Part shown: positions 41,337 through 48,433 of the stretch, in pieces
How positions within the stretch are numbered: position 1 is the first letter of the stretch
Layout: each line of letters opens with the position of its first letter
Assembly: GCF_010550245.1 (NCBI RefSeq)
Contig: NZ_JAAGLU010000020.1
Span: 124,001-188,000, forward strand
DNA length: 64,000 nucleotides
Reading direction: 5' to 3'
Origin: Streptomyces sp. SID12501
Lineage (GTDB): Bacteria; Actinomycetota; Actinomycetes; Streptomycetales; Streptomycetaceae
The notes under the pieces: model-generated
What the model was told of the DNA's origin: nothing
The model's database searches: none
What the model saw: the letters and a program-made list of their open reading frames with translations, nothing else
Position numbers and translations under genes: made by a program

Positions 41337-42236
41337 ATGACCCATGTAGAGGACGAGCTGAACAGCCAGCCCGAGTGCTGGACCCGCGCCGCCACGGAGG
41401 CGGCCGGGCACGCCGGCGCGCTGCCGGTGGCGGGGGAGCGGGTCGCGATCGTGGGCTGCGGCACCTCGTACTTCATGGCGCAGGCCGCCGCGGCCCTGCG
41501 GGAAGGGGCGGGCCAGGGCGAGACAGACGCCTTCTCCGCCTCCGAGTTCCCCTACGGCCGCCTCTACGACCGGGTCGTCGCCCTCACCCGGTCCGGCACC
41601 ACCACCGAGGTGCTCGAACTGCTCGGGCGACTGCGGGGCGGCGCGCCCGGGGGTGCGCGGACGCGGACGACCGCCATAACCGCCGACCCCCGAACTCCCG
41701 TGAGGAAGGCCGCCGATGACCTCGTCGTGCTCGGCTACGCGGACGAACGGTCCGTCGTGCAGACGCGGTTCGCCACCACCGCCCTCACCCTTCTCCGCGC
41801 CCACCTCGGACTGCACGACGAGGCCGTGGTCGACGCCTGCCGTACGGCGCTGGCGACCCCGCTGCCCGAAGGACTCGTCGAGTGCGCGCAGTTCACCTTC
41901 CTCGGCCGGGGCTGGACGGTGGGGCTCGCCAACGAGGCCGGGCTGAAGATGCGAGAGGCGTCCCTGTCCTGGACCGAGGCGTACCCGGCGATGGAGTACC
42001 GGCACGGTCCCATCAGTGTCACCACCCGGGGTACGGCGACCTGGATGTTCGGCGAGGCACCGGAAGGGCTGGCCGAACAGGTGCGGGCCACGGGGGCGTT
42101 GTGGGTGGCCGGGACTCTCGATCCGCTCGCCGAACTCGTGCGCGCGCAGCGACTCGCGGTCGCGGTGGCGGCGGCGCGGGGCCTCGATCCGGACCGCCCG
42201 CGTCACCTCACCCGCTCGGTGATCCTCACACCCTGA
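41337..42236 (+). CDS. SIS domain protein (AgaS-like)
   Basis: This 299-residue protein has two sugar isomerase (SIS) domains like AgaS and the isomerase part of GlmS. The first has VAIVGCGTSYFMAQAAAALR and RVVALTRSGTTTEVLELLGRL; the second has FLGRGWTVGLANEAGLKMRE and the GlmS/AgaS-type SLSWTEAYPAMEYRHGPIS. It probably deaminates or isomerises an amino-sugar phosphate. ATG 41337 has GGAGGGG seven bases upstream. It precedes a class II aldolase by 52 bases, the order found in agaS-kbaY or tagatose clusters. No kinase or transporter is adjacent. Confidence 0.88.
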   Translation: MTHVEDELNSQPECWTRAATEAAGHAGALPVAGERVAIVGCGTSYFMAQAAAALREGAGQGETDAFSASEFPYGRLYDRVVALTRSGTTTEVLELLGRLRGGAPGGARTRTTAITADPRTPVRKAADDLVVLGYADERSVVQTRFATTALTLLRAHLGLHDEAVVDACRTALATPLPEGLVECAQFTFLGRGWTVGLANEAGLKMREASLSWTEAYPAMEYRHGPISVTTRGTATWMFGEAPEGLAEQVRATGALWVAGTLDPLAELVRAQRLAVAVAAARGLDPDRPRHLTRSVILTP

Positions 42237-42288
42237 GGCCCCGTCAACATCCCCGTCTCACGCAGTTGTTGACCGAAAGGAGTGACAG

Positions 42289-43137
42289 GTGCCGATCGTC
42301 ACCACCGGCGAGCTCATCACCCGGGCCGCCACCGCGCGCTCGGCGGTCGCCGCGTTCAACATCATCACCCTGGAGCATGTCGAGGCCGTCATCGCCGGTG
42401 CCGAGAAGGCGGGTTCACCCGTCGTCCTCCAAGTCAGCGAGAACGCCGTCAGATTCCGCTACGGACGGCTCCTCCCGCTGGCTCGCGCCGCCGTCTCGGC
42501 CGCCGAACGCGCCGCCGTTCCCGTCGCGTTGCACCTCGACCACGTACAGAGCGACGACCTGCTGCGGCAGGCACCCGGCGCCGGATTCAGCTCCGTGATG
42601 TACGACGCGGCCCGACTGCCCTACGCCGAGAACCTCGCCGCGACCCGGGCAGCCGCCGACTGGGCACATGCACAAGGGCTTTGGATCGAGGCCGAGTTGG
42701 GACAGGTCGGCGGCAAGGACGGACGGGCCCCGCTGGACGCGCACGAACCCGGTGCCCGTACCGACCCCGCCGAGGCGCGTGCCTTCGTCGCCGAGTCGGG
42801 AGTGGACGCCCTGGCCGTGGCGGTCGGCAGCTCGCACGCCATGACCACCCGTACGGCAGCACTCGACCAGGACCTCCTGAAACAGCTGTCCGCCACCCTG
42901 GACGTCCCTCTCGTCCTGCACGGCTCGTCCGGGGTACCGGACGACCAGCTCGTGGCCGCCGTCGCGGCAGGCATCACCAAGGTCAACGTCGGTACGGCCC
43001 TCAACATCGCCATGACCGGCGCCATCCGGGAGTTCCTCGACGCCCACCCCGAGGCGGTCGACTCGCGCAGGTACCTCAGCGTGGGCCGGGAGGCGATGGC
43101 GCGGGCGGTGACCCAGATCATCGGCGTCCTGAGCTGA
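42289..43137 (+). CDS. Class II fructose/tagatose-bisphosphate aldolase
   Basis: This 282-residue aldolase resembles KbaY/GatY. Zinc and catalytic sites are visible in VALHLDHVQSDDLL (His and Asp), IEAELGQVGGKD, AVAVGSSHAMTT (His) and LVLHGSSGVPDDQL (His). It cleaves tagatose- or fructose-1,6-bisphosphate to two triose phosphates. The start is GTG 42289, with AAAGGAG about eight bases upstream. It is the second gene after the SIS protein and probably shares its promoter. The exact sugar depends on substrates upstream, which this window does not show. Confidence 0.9.
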   Translation: MPIVTTGELITRAATARSAVAAFNIITLEHVEAVIAGAEKAGSPVVLQVSENAVRFRYGRLLPLARAAVSAAERAAVPVALHLDHVQSDDLLRQAPGAGFSSVMYDAARLPYAENLAATRAAADWAHAQGLWIEAELGQVGGKDGRAPLDAHEPGARTDPAEARAFVAESGVDALAVAVGSSHAMTTRTAALDQDLLKQLSATLDVPLVLHGSSGVPDDQLVAAVAAGITKVNVGTALNIAMTGAIREFLDAHPEAVDSRRYLSVGREAMARAVTQIIGVLS

Positions 43138-43165
43138 CAGCGACGGGTGCTGGTAGTTTTTCACC

Positions 43166-43954
43166 ATGCGCGAAACGGAGCTGTACCTCGGTGAGCCGCC
43201 CCACGTGGCGAACGCCGGCGTCGGCGTGCACGGCGTCGCGAGCCGCACCGACGTCTTCCGGCTGCCCGAGCTGTGGCAGCTGCATCTCTACCAGTACGAG
43301 GCCGAGCTCACCGTCGACGGCACAGTGCACGCGGTCCGCCCGGGCCGGGTCAGCCTCGTACCGCCCGGCAGCACGGTCCGCTTCCGCTACCAGGGCCGCT
43401 CCGAGCATCTCTACGCACACCTGCGCATCCCGGCCGTCGGCCCGTCCCGCACGGTACCCGTCGTCCAGGACGCCGGACCCGAACTCCCCAACCTCACAGG
43501 GCTGTTGCTCGCGGCTGTCGCCGCCGTGCCGCGGGCACCCGAGCACACGAGAGCCGAGATCTGGACCGCGCTGTGGCGCATCGCCCACCTCGCCCCGGAC
43601 ACCGAATGCCCTGGACCCGGCCCGCACCCGGCGGTCGGCGCCGCCATCGCGTACATCGAGGGCCGACTGGCCGCCCCGCTCACCGTGCCCGCCGTCGCCC
43701 AGGCTGCCGGTGTCTCGCACAACCATCTGACCAGGCTGTTCAAGGCCGCGACCGGCGACACGGTGGTCGGCTACGTCCGCCGCCGCAGACTCGACCGCGC
43801 CCGCCACCTGCTGCGCGCCTCGACCCTCTCCATCCCCGCCGTGGCCGCCTCCGTAGGCATCCCCGACCTGCAGGCCTTCAACAAGGCATGCCGACGAGAA
43901 CTCGGCGCGTCACCCCGCGCCCTGCGGGGCGAGACAGCCACGACCACTCGGTGA
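43166..43954 (+). CDS. AraC family regulator
   Basis: This 262-residue regulator has an N-terminal cupin-like ligand domain (YQYEAELTVDGTVHAVRPGR) and a C-terminal AraC double helix-turn-helix (LTVPAVAQAAGVSHNHLTRL, then LSIPAVAASVGIPDLQAFNK). A TAGTTT box (43153-43158) lies seven bases before the ATG, so the transcript may be leaderless and the gene has its own promoter. Its position after the aldolase gene suggests it controls a sugar pathway. The ligand is unknown. Confidence 0.9.
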   Translation: MRETELYLGEPPHVANAGVGVHGVASRTDVFRLPELWQLHLYQYEAELTVDGTVHAVRPGRVSLVPPGSTVRFRYQGRSEHLYAHLRIPAVGPSRTVPVVQDAGPELPNLTGLLLAAVAAVPRAPEHTRAEIWTALWRIAHLAPDTECPGPGPHPAVGAAIAYIEGRLAAPLTVPAVAQAAGVSHNHLTRLFKAATGDTVVGYVRRRRLDRARHLLRASTLSIPAVAASVGIPDLQAFNKACRRELGASPRALRGETATTTR

Positions 43955-44023
43955 AGTGGTCGAAATCCACTGCCCGACTACTTACCCGACTACCGCCGAA
44001 CCATCTGGCCAACTGAACTCAAC

Positions 44024-45172
44024 TCACTGCTTCACGGCCGCCAGGACCACGAACTTGGCGTCGCTCGCGACGATCCGGCTGTTGCCGAACAGCTTCCGCA
44101 GCTTGAGGTGGTAGCCGAGATGCCGGTTGCCGATCACATACAGCTCGCCACCCTGCCGCAGAGCCCGCCGCGCGCCCGTGAACATCCGCCAGGCCGTGGC
44201 GTCCGACGTCGCCTGGTGGGTGTGGAACGGCGGATTGTTGAGCACGAGGTCGACGCTCTCGTCCGCGATCCCGGCCAGCCCGTCGCCGACGCGGAACTCG
44301 GCACGCGCGTCCGGCAACCCGTTGGCCCGGTACGTCGCCTCCGCCGAGGCCACCGCCTGGAACGACTCGTCGACGAACAACAGCTCGGCATCCGGTGCGG
44401 CCAGCGCCACCGCCGTACCGACCACTCCGTTCCCGCAGCCCAGGTCCACCACCCGGGAGGCGCCCGACGGCTCCGGCAGATGCGGGAGGAAGAACCGGGT
44501 GCCGATGTCGAGGCGCTCGGCGCAGAAGACGCCCGCGTGGTTGACGACAGGGTGACCCGACGCCGGGCCGATGCCGTCGGGCAGCTCGTAGCGGTACGGC
44601 CAGGGACTGGCACCCCGGTCCACCGACGGACCGACGGTGGCGTGGATGAGCCGGGCCTTCTTCTCCGCGAGGGAGGTCCGGGTCGGGCCGATGATCCGCT
44701 CGAACAGCTTCAGCGTCGAGGTGTGGATCTCCTTGACCATGCCGGTGCCGACGACGACCGTGCCCTCGTGCAGCGCGGGAGCCAGCCGCAGCAACTGGTC
44801 CTCGAGCAGCGCCAGGCTCCTCGGAACCCGCACGAGCAGCACGTCGACCCGCTCCGGCGGCGGATCCTGGGTGGTGACAAGCCGCACGGAATCCTCGTCC
44901 GCGCCTGCCCGCCGCAGGTTCGCCCGAGTCGCCTCCTGGGCCAGGAACGAGTCGGTGATCTGTGTCGGCCGGTGAGCCGCGAGCGCCGTGGTGAGCGCAC
45001 CCCAGCGGTCGCCGACGACCACGACCGTGCCGGACAGATCGGTCCCGGACTCCGCGAGGTACCCGAGGAGGTAGTCGTCGGATGCGTCCCAGGCACGCAT
45101 CCGCTCACGCGGATCGGCGGGGAAACGGGTCAGGGTCAGCTCGGACCAGGGAGTCGCCATACGGTCGGTCAT
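44024..45172 (-). CDS. RlmG-like class I SAM methyltransferase
   Basis: This 382-residue protein has the RlmG/RsmC layout: a degenerate N-terminal methyltransferase-like domain (about residues 1-190) and a catalytic C-terminal one with VVDLGCGNGVVGTAVA (SAM binding, about 240-255) and the NPPFHTHQATSDA amino-group motif. RlmG methylates a guanine of 23S rRNA on N2. ATG 45172 was kept; ATG 45160 (MATPWSELTL) is also possible. Another rRNA guanine (RsmC-type) is an alternative target. It diverges from the AlkB gene by 64 bases. Confidence 0.85.
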   Translation of the reverse strand: MTDRMATPWSELTLTRFPADPRERMRAWDASDDYLLGYLAESGTDLSGTVVVVGDRWGALTTALAAHRPTQITDSFLAQEATRANLRRAGADEDSVRLVTTQDPPPERVDVLLVRVPRSLALLEDQLLRLAPALHEGTVVVGTGMVKEIHTSTLKLFERIIGPTRTSLAEKKARLIHATVGPSVDRGASPWPYRYELPDGIGPASGHPVVNHAGVFCAERLDIGTRFFLPHLPEPSGASRVVDLGCGNGVVGTAVALAAPDAELLFVDESFQAVASAEATYRANGLPDARAEFRVGDGLAGIADESVDLVLNNPPFHTHQATSDATAWRMFTGARRALRQGGELYVIGNRHLGYHLKLRKLFGNSRIVASDAKFVVLAAVKQ

Positions 45173-45236
45173 CGTGGCCCCACCCTACCGATCCGCAGCT
45201 CACGCCCCGTCGGCCCGGTCGGGCAGGATGGAAACC

Positions 45237-45878
45237 ATGGACGCCGAACTGTTCCCCAGAGCCCGTACGGAGATCGCGCCGGGCGCGGTGCACGTGCCGG
45301 ACTGGCTGGACGCGGAGCGTCAACGAGAGCTGCTGGACGCCTGCCGCGACTGGGCACGCCCACCCGCCGGCCTGCGCACCGTGCGGACACCCGGCGGCGG
45401 CACGATGACCGCCCGGCAGGTCTGTCTCGGCCGCCACTGGTATCCCTACGGCTATGCGAGTACGGCCGTCGACGGCGACGGCTCGCCCGTGAAACCGTTC
45501 CCCGAGTGGCTGGGCGAACTGGGGCGAAAGGCGGCCACGGCAGCGGCGTACGACGGTGCCGTCGACTACGACATCGCGCTGATCAACTTCTACGACGCCG
45601 ACGCCCGGATGGGCATGCACCGCGACAGCGACGAGAAGTCGGACGCGCCCGTGGTGTCCCTGAGCCTCGGCGACACCTGCCTCTTCCGCTTCGGGAACAC
45701 GGCGACGCGGACCCGGCCGTACACCGACGTCGAGCTGCGCAGCGGGGACCTGTTCGTGTTCGGCGGCGCGTCCCGGCTCGCACATCACGGGGTGCCACGG
45801 GTGTACGCGGGTACGGCGCCGCCGGAGTTGGGGCTGACCGGCCGGTTGAACCTCACGCTTCGGGTCAGCGGTTTCTAG
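45237..45878 (+). CDS. alkB: AlkB-type 2-oxoglutarate dioxygenase
   Basis: This 213-residue protein is an Fe(II)/2-oxoglutarate oxygenase of the AlkB group, which repairs alkylated DNA bases by oxidative dealkylation. Fe ligands are in MHRDSDEKSDAP (HxD) and LAHHGVP (distal His), and RLNLTLR gives the Arg pair that binds 2-oxoglutarate. INFYDADARMGMH and SGDLFVFGG are typical. ATG 45237 is favoured, with a possible CAGGAT -10 just upstream; ATG 45228 is an alternative. Single-gene transcription unit. Confidence 0.93.
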   Translation: MDAELFPRARTEIAPGAVHVPDWLDAERQRELLDACRDWARPPAGLRTVRTPGGGTMTARQVCLGRHWYPYGYASTAVDGDGSPVKPFPEWLGELGRKAATAAAYDGAVDYDIALINFYDADARMGMHRDSDEKSDAPVVSLSLGDTCLFRFGNTATRTRPYTDVELRSGDLFVFGGASRLAHHGVPRVYAGTAPPELGLTGRLNLTLRVSGF

Positions 45879-45926
45879 GCCGACGCTGCGGTCAGCGGTC
45901 GTACGGATCATGGGAGACTCGCCCTC

Positions 45927-47147
45927 ATGAGCGGCAAGGTCGAGGGGACCACTTCAAGGACGCGGTTGGACCGGGGGCGCGGCGCACTCGGGCCCGCCTT
46001 GGAGCTCGTGCACACCGGGCGGGCGCCCACCCGGGCCGTGCTCACCACCGAGCTGGGGGTCACCCGGGCGACGGCCGGCGCGGTGGCCGCCGAGCTGGAG
46101 GCGCTCGGGCTGATCAGAGTCGACGCCCGGCCCGGAGCGGCGGCCGGTTCACAGGGGCGCCCCTCGCACCGGCTCGACGTCGCCGAGGATGGGCCGGTCG
46201 TACTGGCCGGACAGGTGCACGCCGACGGGTTCCGGGCCGCGCTGGTCGGGCTCGGCGGGCGGATCGTCGCCACCGCGCCCGGCTGCGAGACCGTCGACGC
46301 CGACCCGGCGAAGGTGCTCGGCTCCGTCGTCGACGCGGGCGCCGAACTGCTGCACGAAACCGGGCGCCGGTGCGTGGGCGCCGGTCTCGCCGTGCCGTCT
46401 GCCGTCGCCGAACCCGAGGGCCTGGCCCTGAACCCGCTGCACCTCGCCTGGCCGGCCGGCGCCACGGTACGGGAGATCTTCGCCGAGCGGGTACGGGCGG
46501 CCGGTATCGCCGGACCGGCCTTCACGGGAAACGACGTCAACCTCGCCGCGCTCGCCGAACACCGGCACGGCGCCGGACGCGGTGCCCGCGATCTGCTGTG
46601 CGTGGCCACCGGGCACCGGGGTGTCGGCGGGGCGCTGGTCCTCGACGGGCGCCTGCACACGGGCAGTTCGGGCCTCGCGCTCGAAGTCGGTCACCTCACC
46701 GTCAACCCCGAGGGCCGACCCTGCCACTGCGGCAGCCGCGGCTGCCTGGACGTCGAGGCCGACCCGCTCGCCTTCCTCAGGGCGGCGGGCCGCGACCCCG
46801 GCCCCGAGGTGTCGCTGCTCCAGCAGGCCAACGACCTGATCCGCGACCACTACACGGACCCGGCGATCCGCACGGCCGCCGAGACCCTGATCGACCGCCT
46901 GGGCCTGGGACTGGCAGGCCTCGTGAACATCCTCAACCCGGACCGCGTCATCCTCGGCGGCCTGCACCGCACCCTCCTCGACACCGACCCGGACCGCCTG
47001 CGCGCGGTGGTCGCCGACCGCAGCCTGTGGGGCCGCAGCGGCAGCGTCCCCATCCTCGCCTGCACGCTGGACCACAACAGCCTCGTCGGAGCAGCCGAGT
47101 TGGCGTGGCAACCGGTGCTGGACGATCCGCTGGGGGCGTTGGTGTAG
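45927..47147 (+). CDS. ROK family transcriptional regulator
   Basis: This 406-residue ROK protein has an N-terminal winged helix-turn-helix (PTRAVLTTELGVTRATAGAV, about residues 34-53), unlike the kinase at 15693. The sugar-binding part includes LCVATGHRGVGGALVLDG, the zinc site CHCGSRGC (about 265-272) and NILNPDRVILGG. It is probably a sugar-responsive repressor. The ATG has GGGAGA about ten bases upstream. A bulged terminator follows. Target genes are not obvious in the window. Confidence 0.9.
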   Translation: MSGKVEGTTSRTRLDRGRGALGPALELVHTGRAPTRAVLTTELGVTRATAGAVAAELEALGLIRVDARPGAAAGSQGRPSHRLDVAEDGPVVLAGQVHADGFRAALVGLGGRIVATAPGCETVDADPAKVLGSVVDAGAELLHETGRRCVGAGLAVPSAVAEPEGLALNPLHLAWPAGATVREIFAERVRAAGIAGPAFTGNDVNLAALAEHRHGAGRGARDLLCVATGHRGVGGALVLDGRLHTGSSGLALEVGHLTVNPEGRPCHCGSRGCLDVEADPLAFLRAAGRDPGPEVSLLQQANDLIRDHYTDPAIRTAAETLIDRLGLGLAGLVNILNPDRVILGGLHRTLLDTDPDRLRAVVADRSLWGRSGSVPILACTLDHNSLVGAAELAWQPVLDDPLGALV

Positions 47148-47176
47148 TTGCCGTAAGGGCCCGACGTCCCGTGACA

Positions 47177-47217
47177 CCCCCGGGGAGCAGCCGGAAAGGC
47201 CCCGAGTGCTCCCGGGG
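47177..47217 (+). terminator. Terminator after ROK regulator
   Basis: CCCCGGGGAGCA (47178-47189) pairs with TGCTCCCGGGG (47207-47217) with one bulged base. The loop has a small GCCGG/GGCC stem. Located 30 bases after the ROK stop codon. Confidence 0.75.
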
Positions 47218-47274
47218 ACGTACGCGCACTGCCGCCGGCCGGACGACGACCCGGACCCCCTCCCGGCGCGAACC

Positions 47275-47315
47275 TCGAGTCATCAACCGACAACTCGATC
47301 CGGGAGATGACTCGA
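47275..47315. promoter_or_regulatory. 10-bp inverted repeat touching the SHOCT start
   Basis: TCGAGTCATC (47275-47284) and GATGACTCGA (47306-47315) are perfect inverted repeats ending one base before the ATG at 47317. The probable ribosome site GGGAG (47302-47306) falls at the loop-stem border. It may act as an operator or as an mRNA hairpin limiting translation. Confidence 0.65.
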
Positions 47316-47316
47316 C

Positions 47317-47634
47317 ATGCAGACCCTCGCGAACTGGAACGGCGGCCCCGGCCCGTGGATCCTGTTCTTCCCGCTGGTCTGGGCGGCCGTTGTGATCGGC
47401 GTCGTCACCGTCCTGCGCCGCACGGCCCGGCGTGGTCGCCGTGGCCCATGGCGTGCCATGGACGGCCGCTACGACGCCCAGGACCGCCTCTCCGGCGACG
47501 CGCCCCTCGCCGTACTGGGCCGGCGCTTCGCTTCCGGCGAGATCGACGAGGACGAGTACTGGCGGCGGCTCTCCGTCCTGGACGAGCAGTTCGGCGGCGC
47601 GGGCGGCCGTGCGGGCAAGGGCGGTGCGGTATGA
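47317..47634 (+). CDS. SHOCT domain membrane protein
   Basis: This 105-residue protein has one membrane segment (about residues 14-34) followed by a basic RRTARRGRRG stretch and a C-terminal SHOCT domain (DAPLAVLGRRFASGEIDEDE with YWRRLSVL). SHOCT proteins often sit beside ABC or two-component genes and are of unclear function. Its stop overlaps the ATG of the broken ABC ATPase gene. Translation may be limited by the hairpin at its start. Confidence 0.82.
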   Translation: MQTLANWNGGPGPWILFFPLVWAAVVIGVVTVLRRTARRGRRGPWRAMDGRYDAQDRLSGDAPLAVLGRRFASGEIDEDEYWRRLSVLDEQFGGAGGRAGKGGAV

Positions 47635-48433
47635 CCACCACTGCCTCCATCACTACCGGTACGGCGGCCCGTGTGGTCGACGCCGTGAGGGTGTACGGCG
47701 GTGGCGACACCGCCGTACGGGCCCTCGACGGGGTGAGCGTCGGGTTTTCAGCCGGACGCTCACCGCGATCATGGGGCCCTCGGGCTCCGGGAAGTCCACC
47801 CTGATGCACTGCGCGGCAGGCCTGGACACCGTTCCTGTGGACTGAGCGGGTGTGAGTCCGTTCAGTCGCGCGCCCCGAACGGTCTTGGGGCGAGCTGGTC
47901 CCCGGCGTACTCGACCCCGGGTGGCGACACGCATCCTGTGCGTGGTCCGATCCCAGGAGGCCAGTTCCCTTACGGCCTGGCCGGGTGGGTACGGCCAGAG
48001 GCGGCGGGGAGGCCCTGAACCATCCTCTGGTGGAGCAGGGGCCCCGCTCGCTGACGCCGTACCTGGTGTCCTAGGTCGCACGATCACGTTAGCCCGACCA
48101 GCCCAGGGCGCCGCAAGCTCGTAGGTGGACGATCACACGATCGAGCTAATTCGGCCTCGTGCACGGGCGTTCGCCGGCCGGCCCGACGTCGTCTTCGCCG
48201 ACGAACCGACCGGCAACCTCGACTCGCGTTCCGGCGAGGAGGTCCTCGGCCTGCTCGGCCGCGCGGTGCGGCACATGGACCGCACGGTCGTCATGGTCAC
48301 CCACGACCCGGTCGCCGCCGCCCATGCGGACCAGGTCCTCTTCCTGGCCGACGGCCGTCTGGTCGACCGGATGGAGTCCCCGACCGCCGAGAAGGTCCTG
48401 GACCGGCTGAAAGCCTTCGAGGTGCCGTCATGA
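47631..48433 (+). pseudogene. Disrupted ABC transporter ATP-binding protein
   Basis: The N-terminal part reads VVDAVRVYGGGDTAVRALDG then, in a second frame after one missing base near 47760, TAIMGPSGSGKSTLMHCAAG (Walker A) up to 47833. The C-terminal part resumes at 48161 with ARAFAGRPDVVFADEPTGNL (Walker B) and VVMVTHDP (His loop) to 48433. About 100 residues including the Q-loop and LSGGQ signature are absent, and about 325 unrelated bases sit in their place. MacB/LolD-type ATPases need both, so the protein cannot work. The 4-base overlaps with the SHOCT and permease genes show it was once a coupled operon. Confidence 0.88.
47834..48160. other. Stem-loop-rich replacement segment
   Basis: This 327-base stretch replaces the core of the ABC ATPase. 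No frame is protein-like. Hairpins by eye: GGACT/AGTCC (47839-47843 with 47855-47859), CGCCCC/GGGGCG (47871-47876 with 47887-47892), CACGCA/TGCGTG (47928-47933 with 47939-47944), CTGGCCG/CGGCCAG (47977-47983 with 47992-47998), GCGGGG..CCCTG/CAGGG..CCCCGC (48004-48017 with 48036-48047) enclosing ACCA/TGGT, and AGCTCG/CGAGCT (48116-48121 with 48142-48147). GTGGAC occurs near both ends (47837 and 48125). It is not identified: candidates are a non-coding end of a mobile element, a degraded intron, or an RNA element. Confidence 0.6.

Noticed and set aside
47653..48087. Antisense open frame across the structured insert in the ATPase
   Set aside because: The predicted protein is Arg/Pro-rich with no fold-like pattern and is explained by high GC; no ribosome site was seen.
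47834..48160. Group II intron
   Set aside because: GTGTG (47850-47854) recalls an intron 5' end, but I found no domain V-like hairpin with the catalytic AGC and GAAA loop, and splicing would still leave the ATPase without its middle.
48125..48433. Independent small protein starting at GTG 48125
   Set aside because: The first 12 residues are from the insert and the rest is the C-terminal end of an ABC ATPase, so it is a pseudogene fragment.
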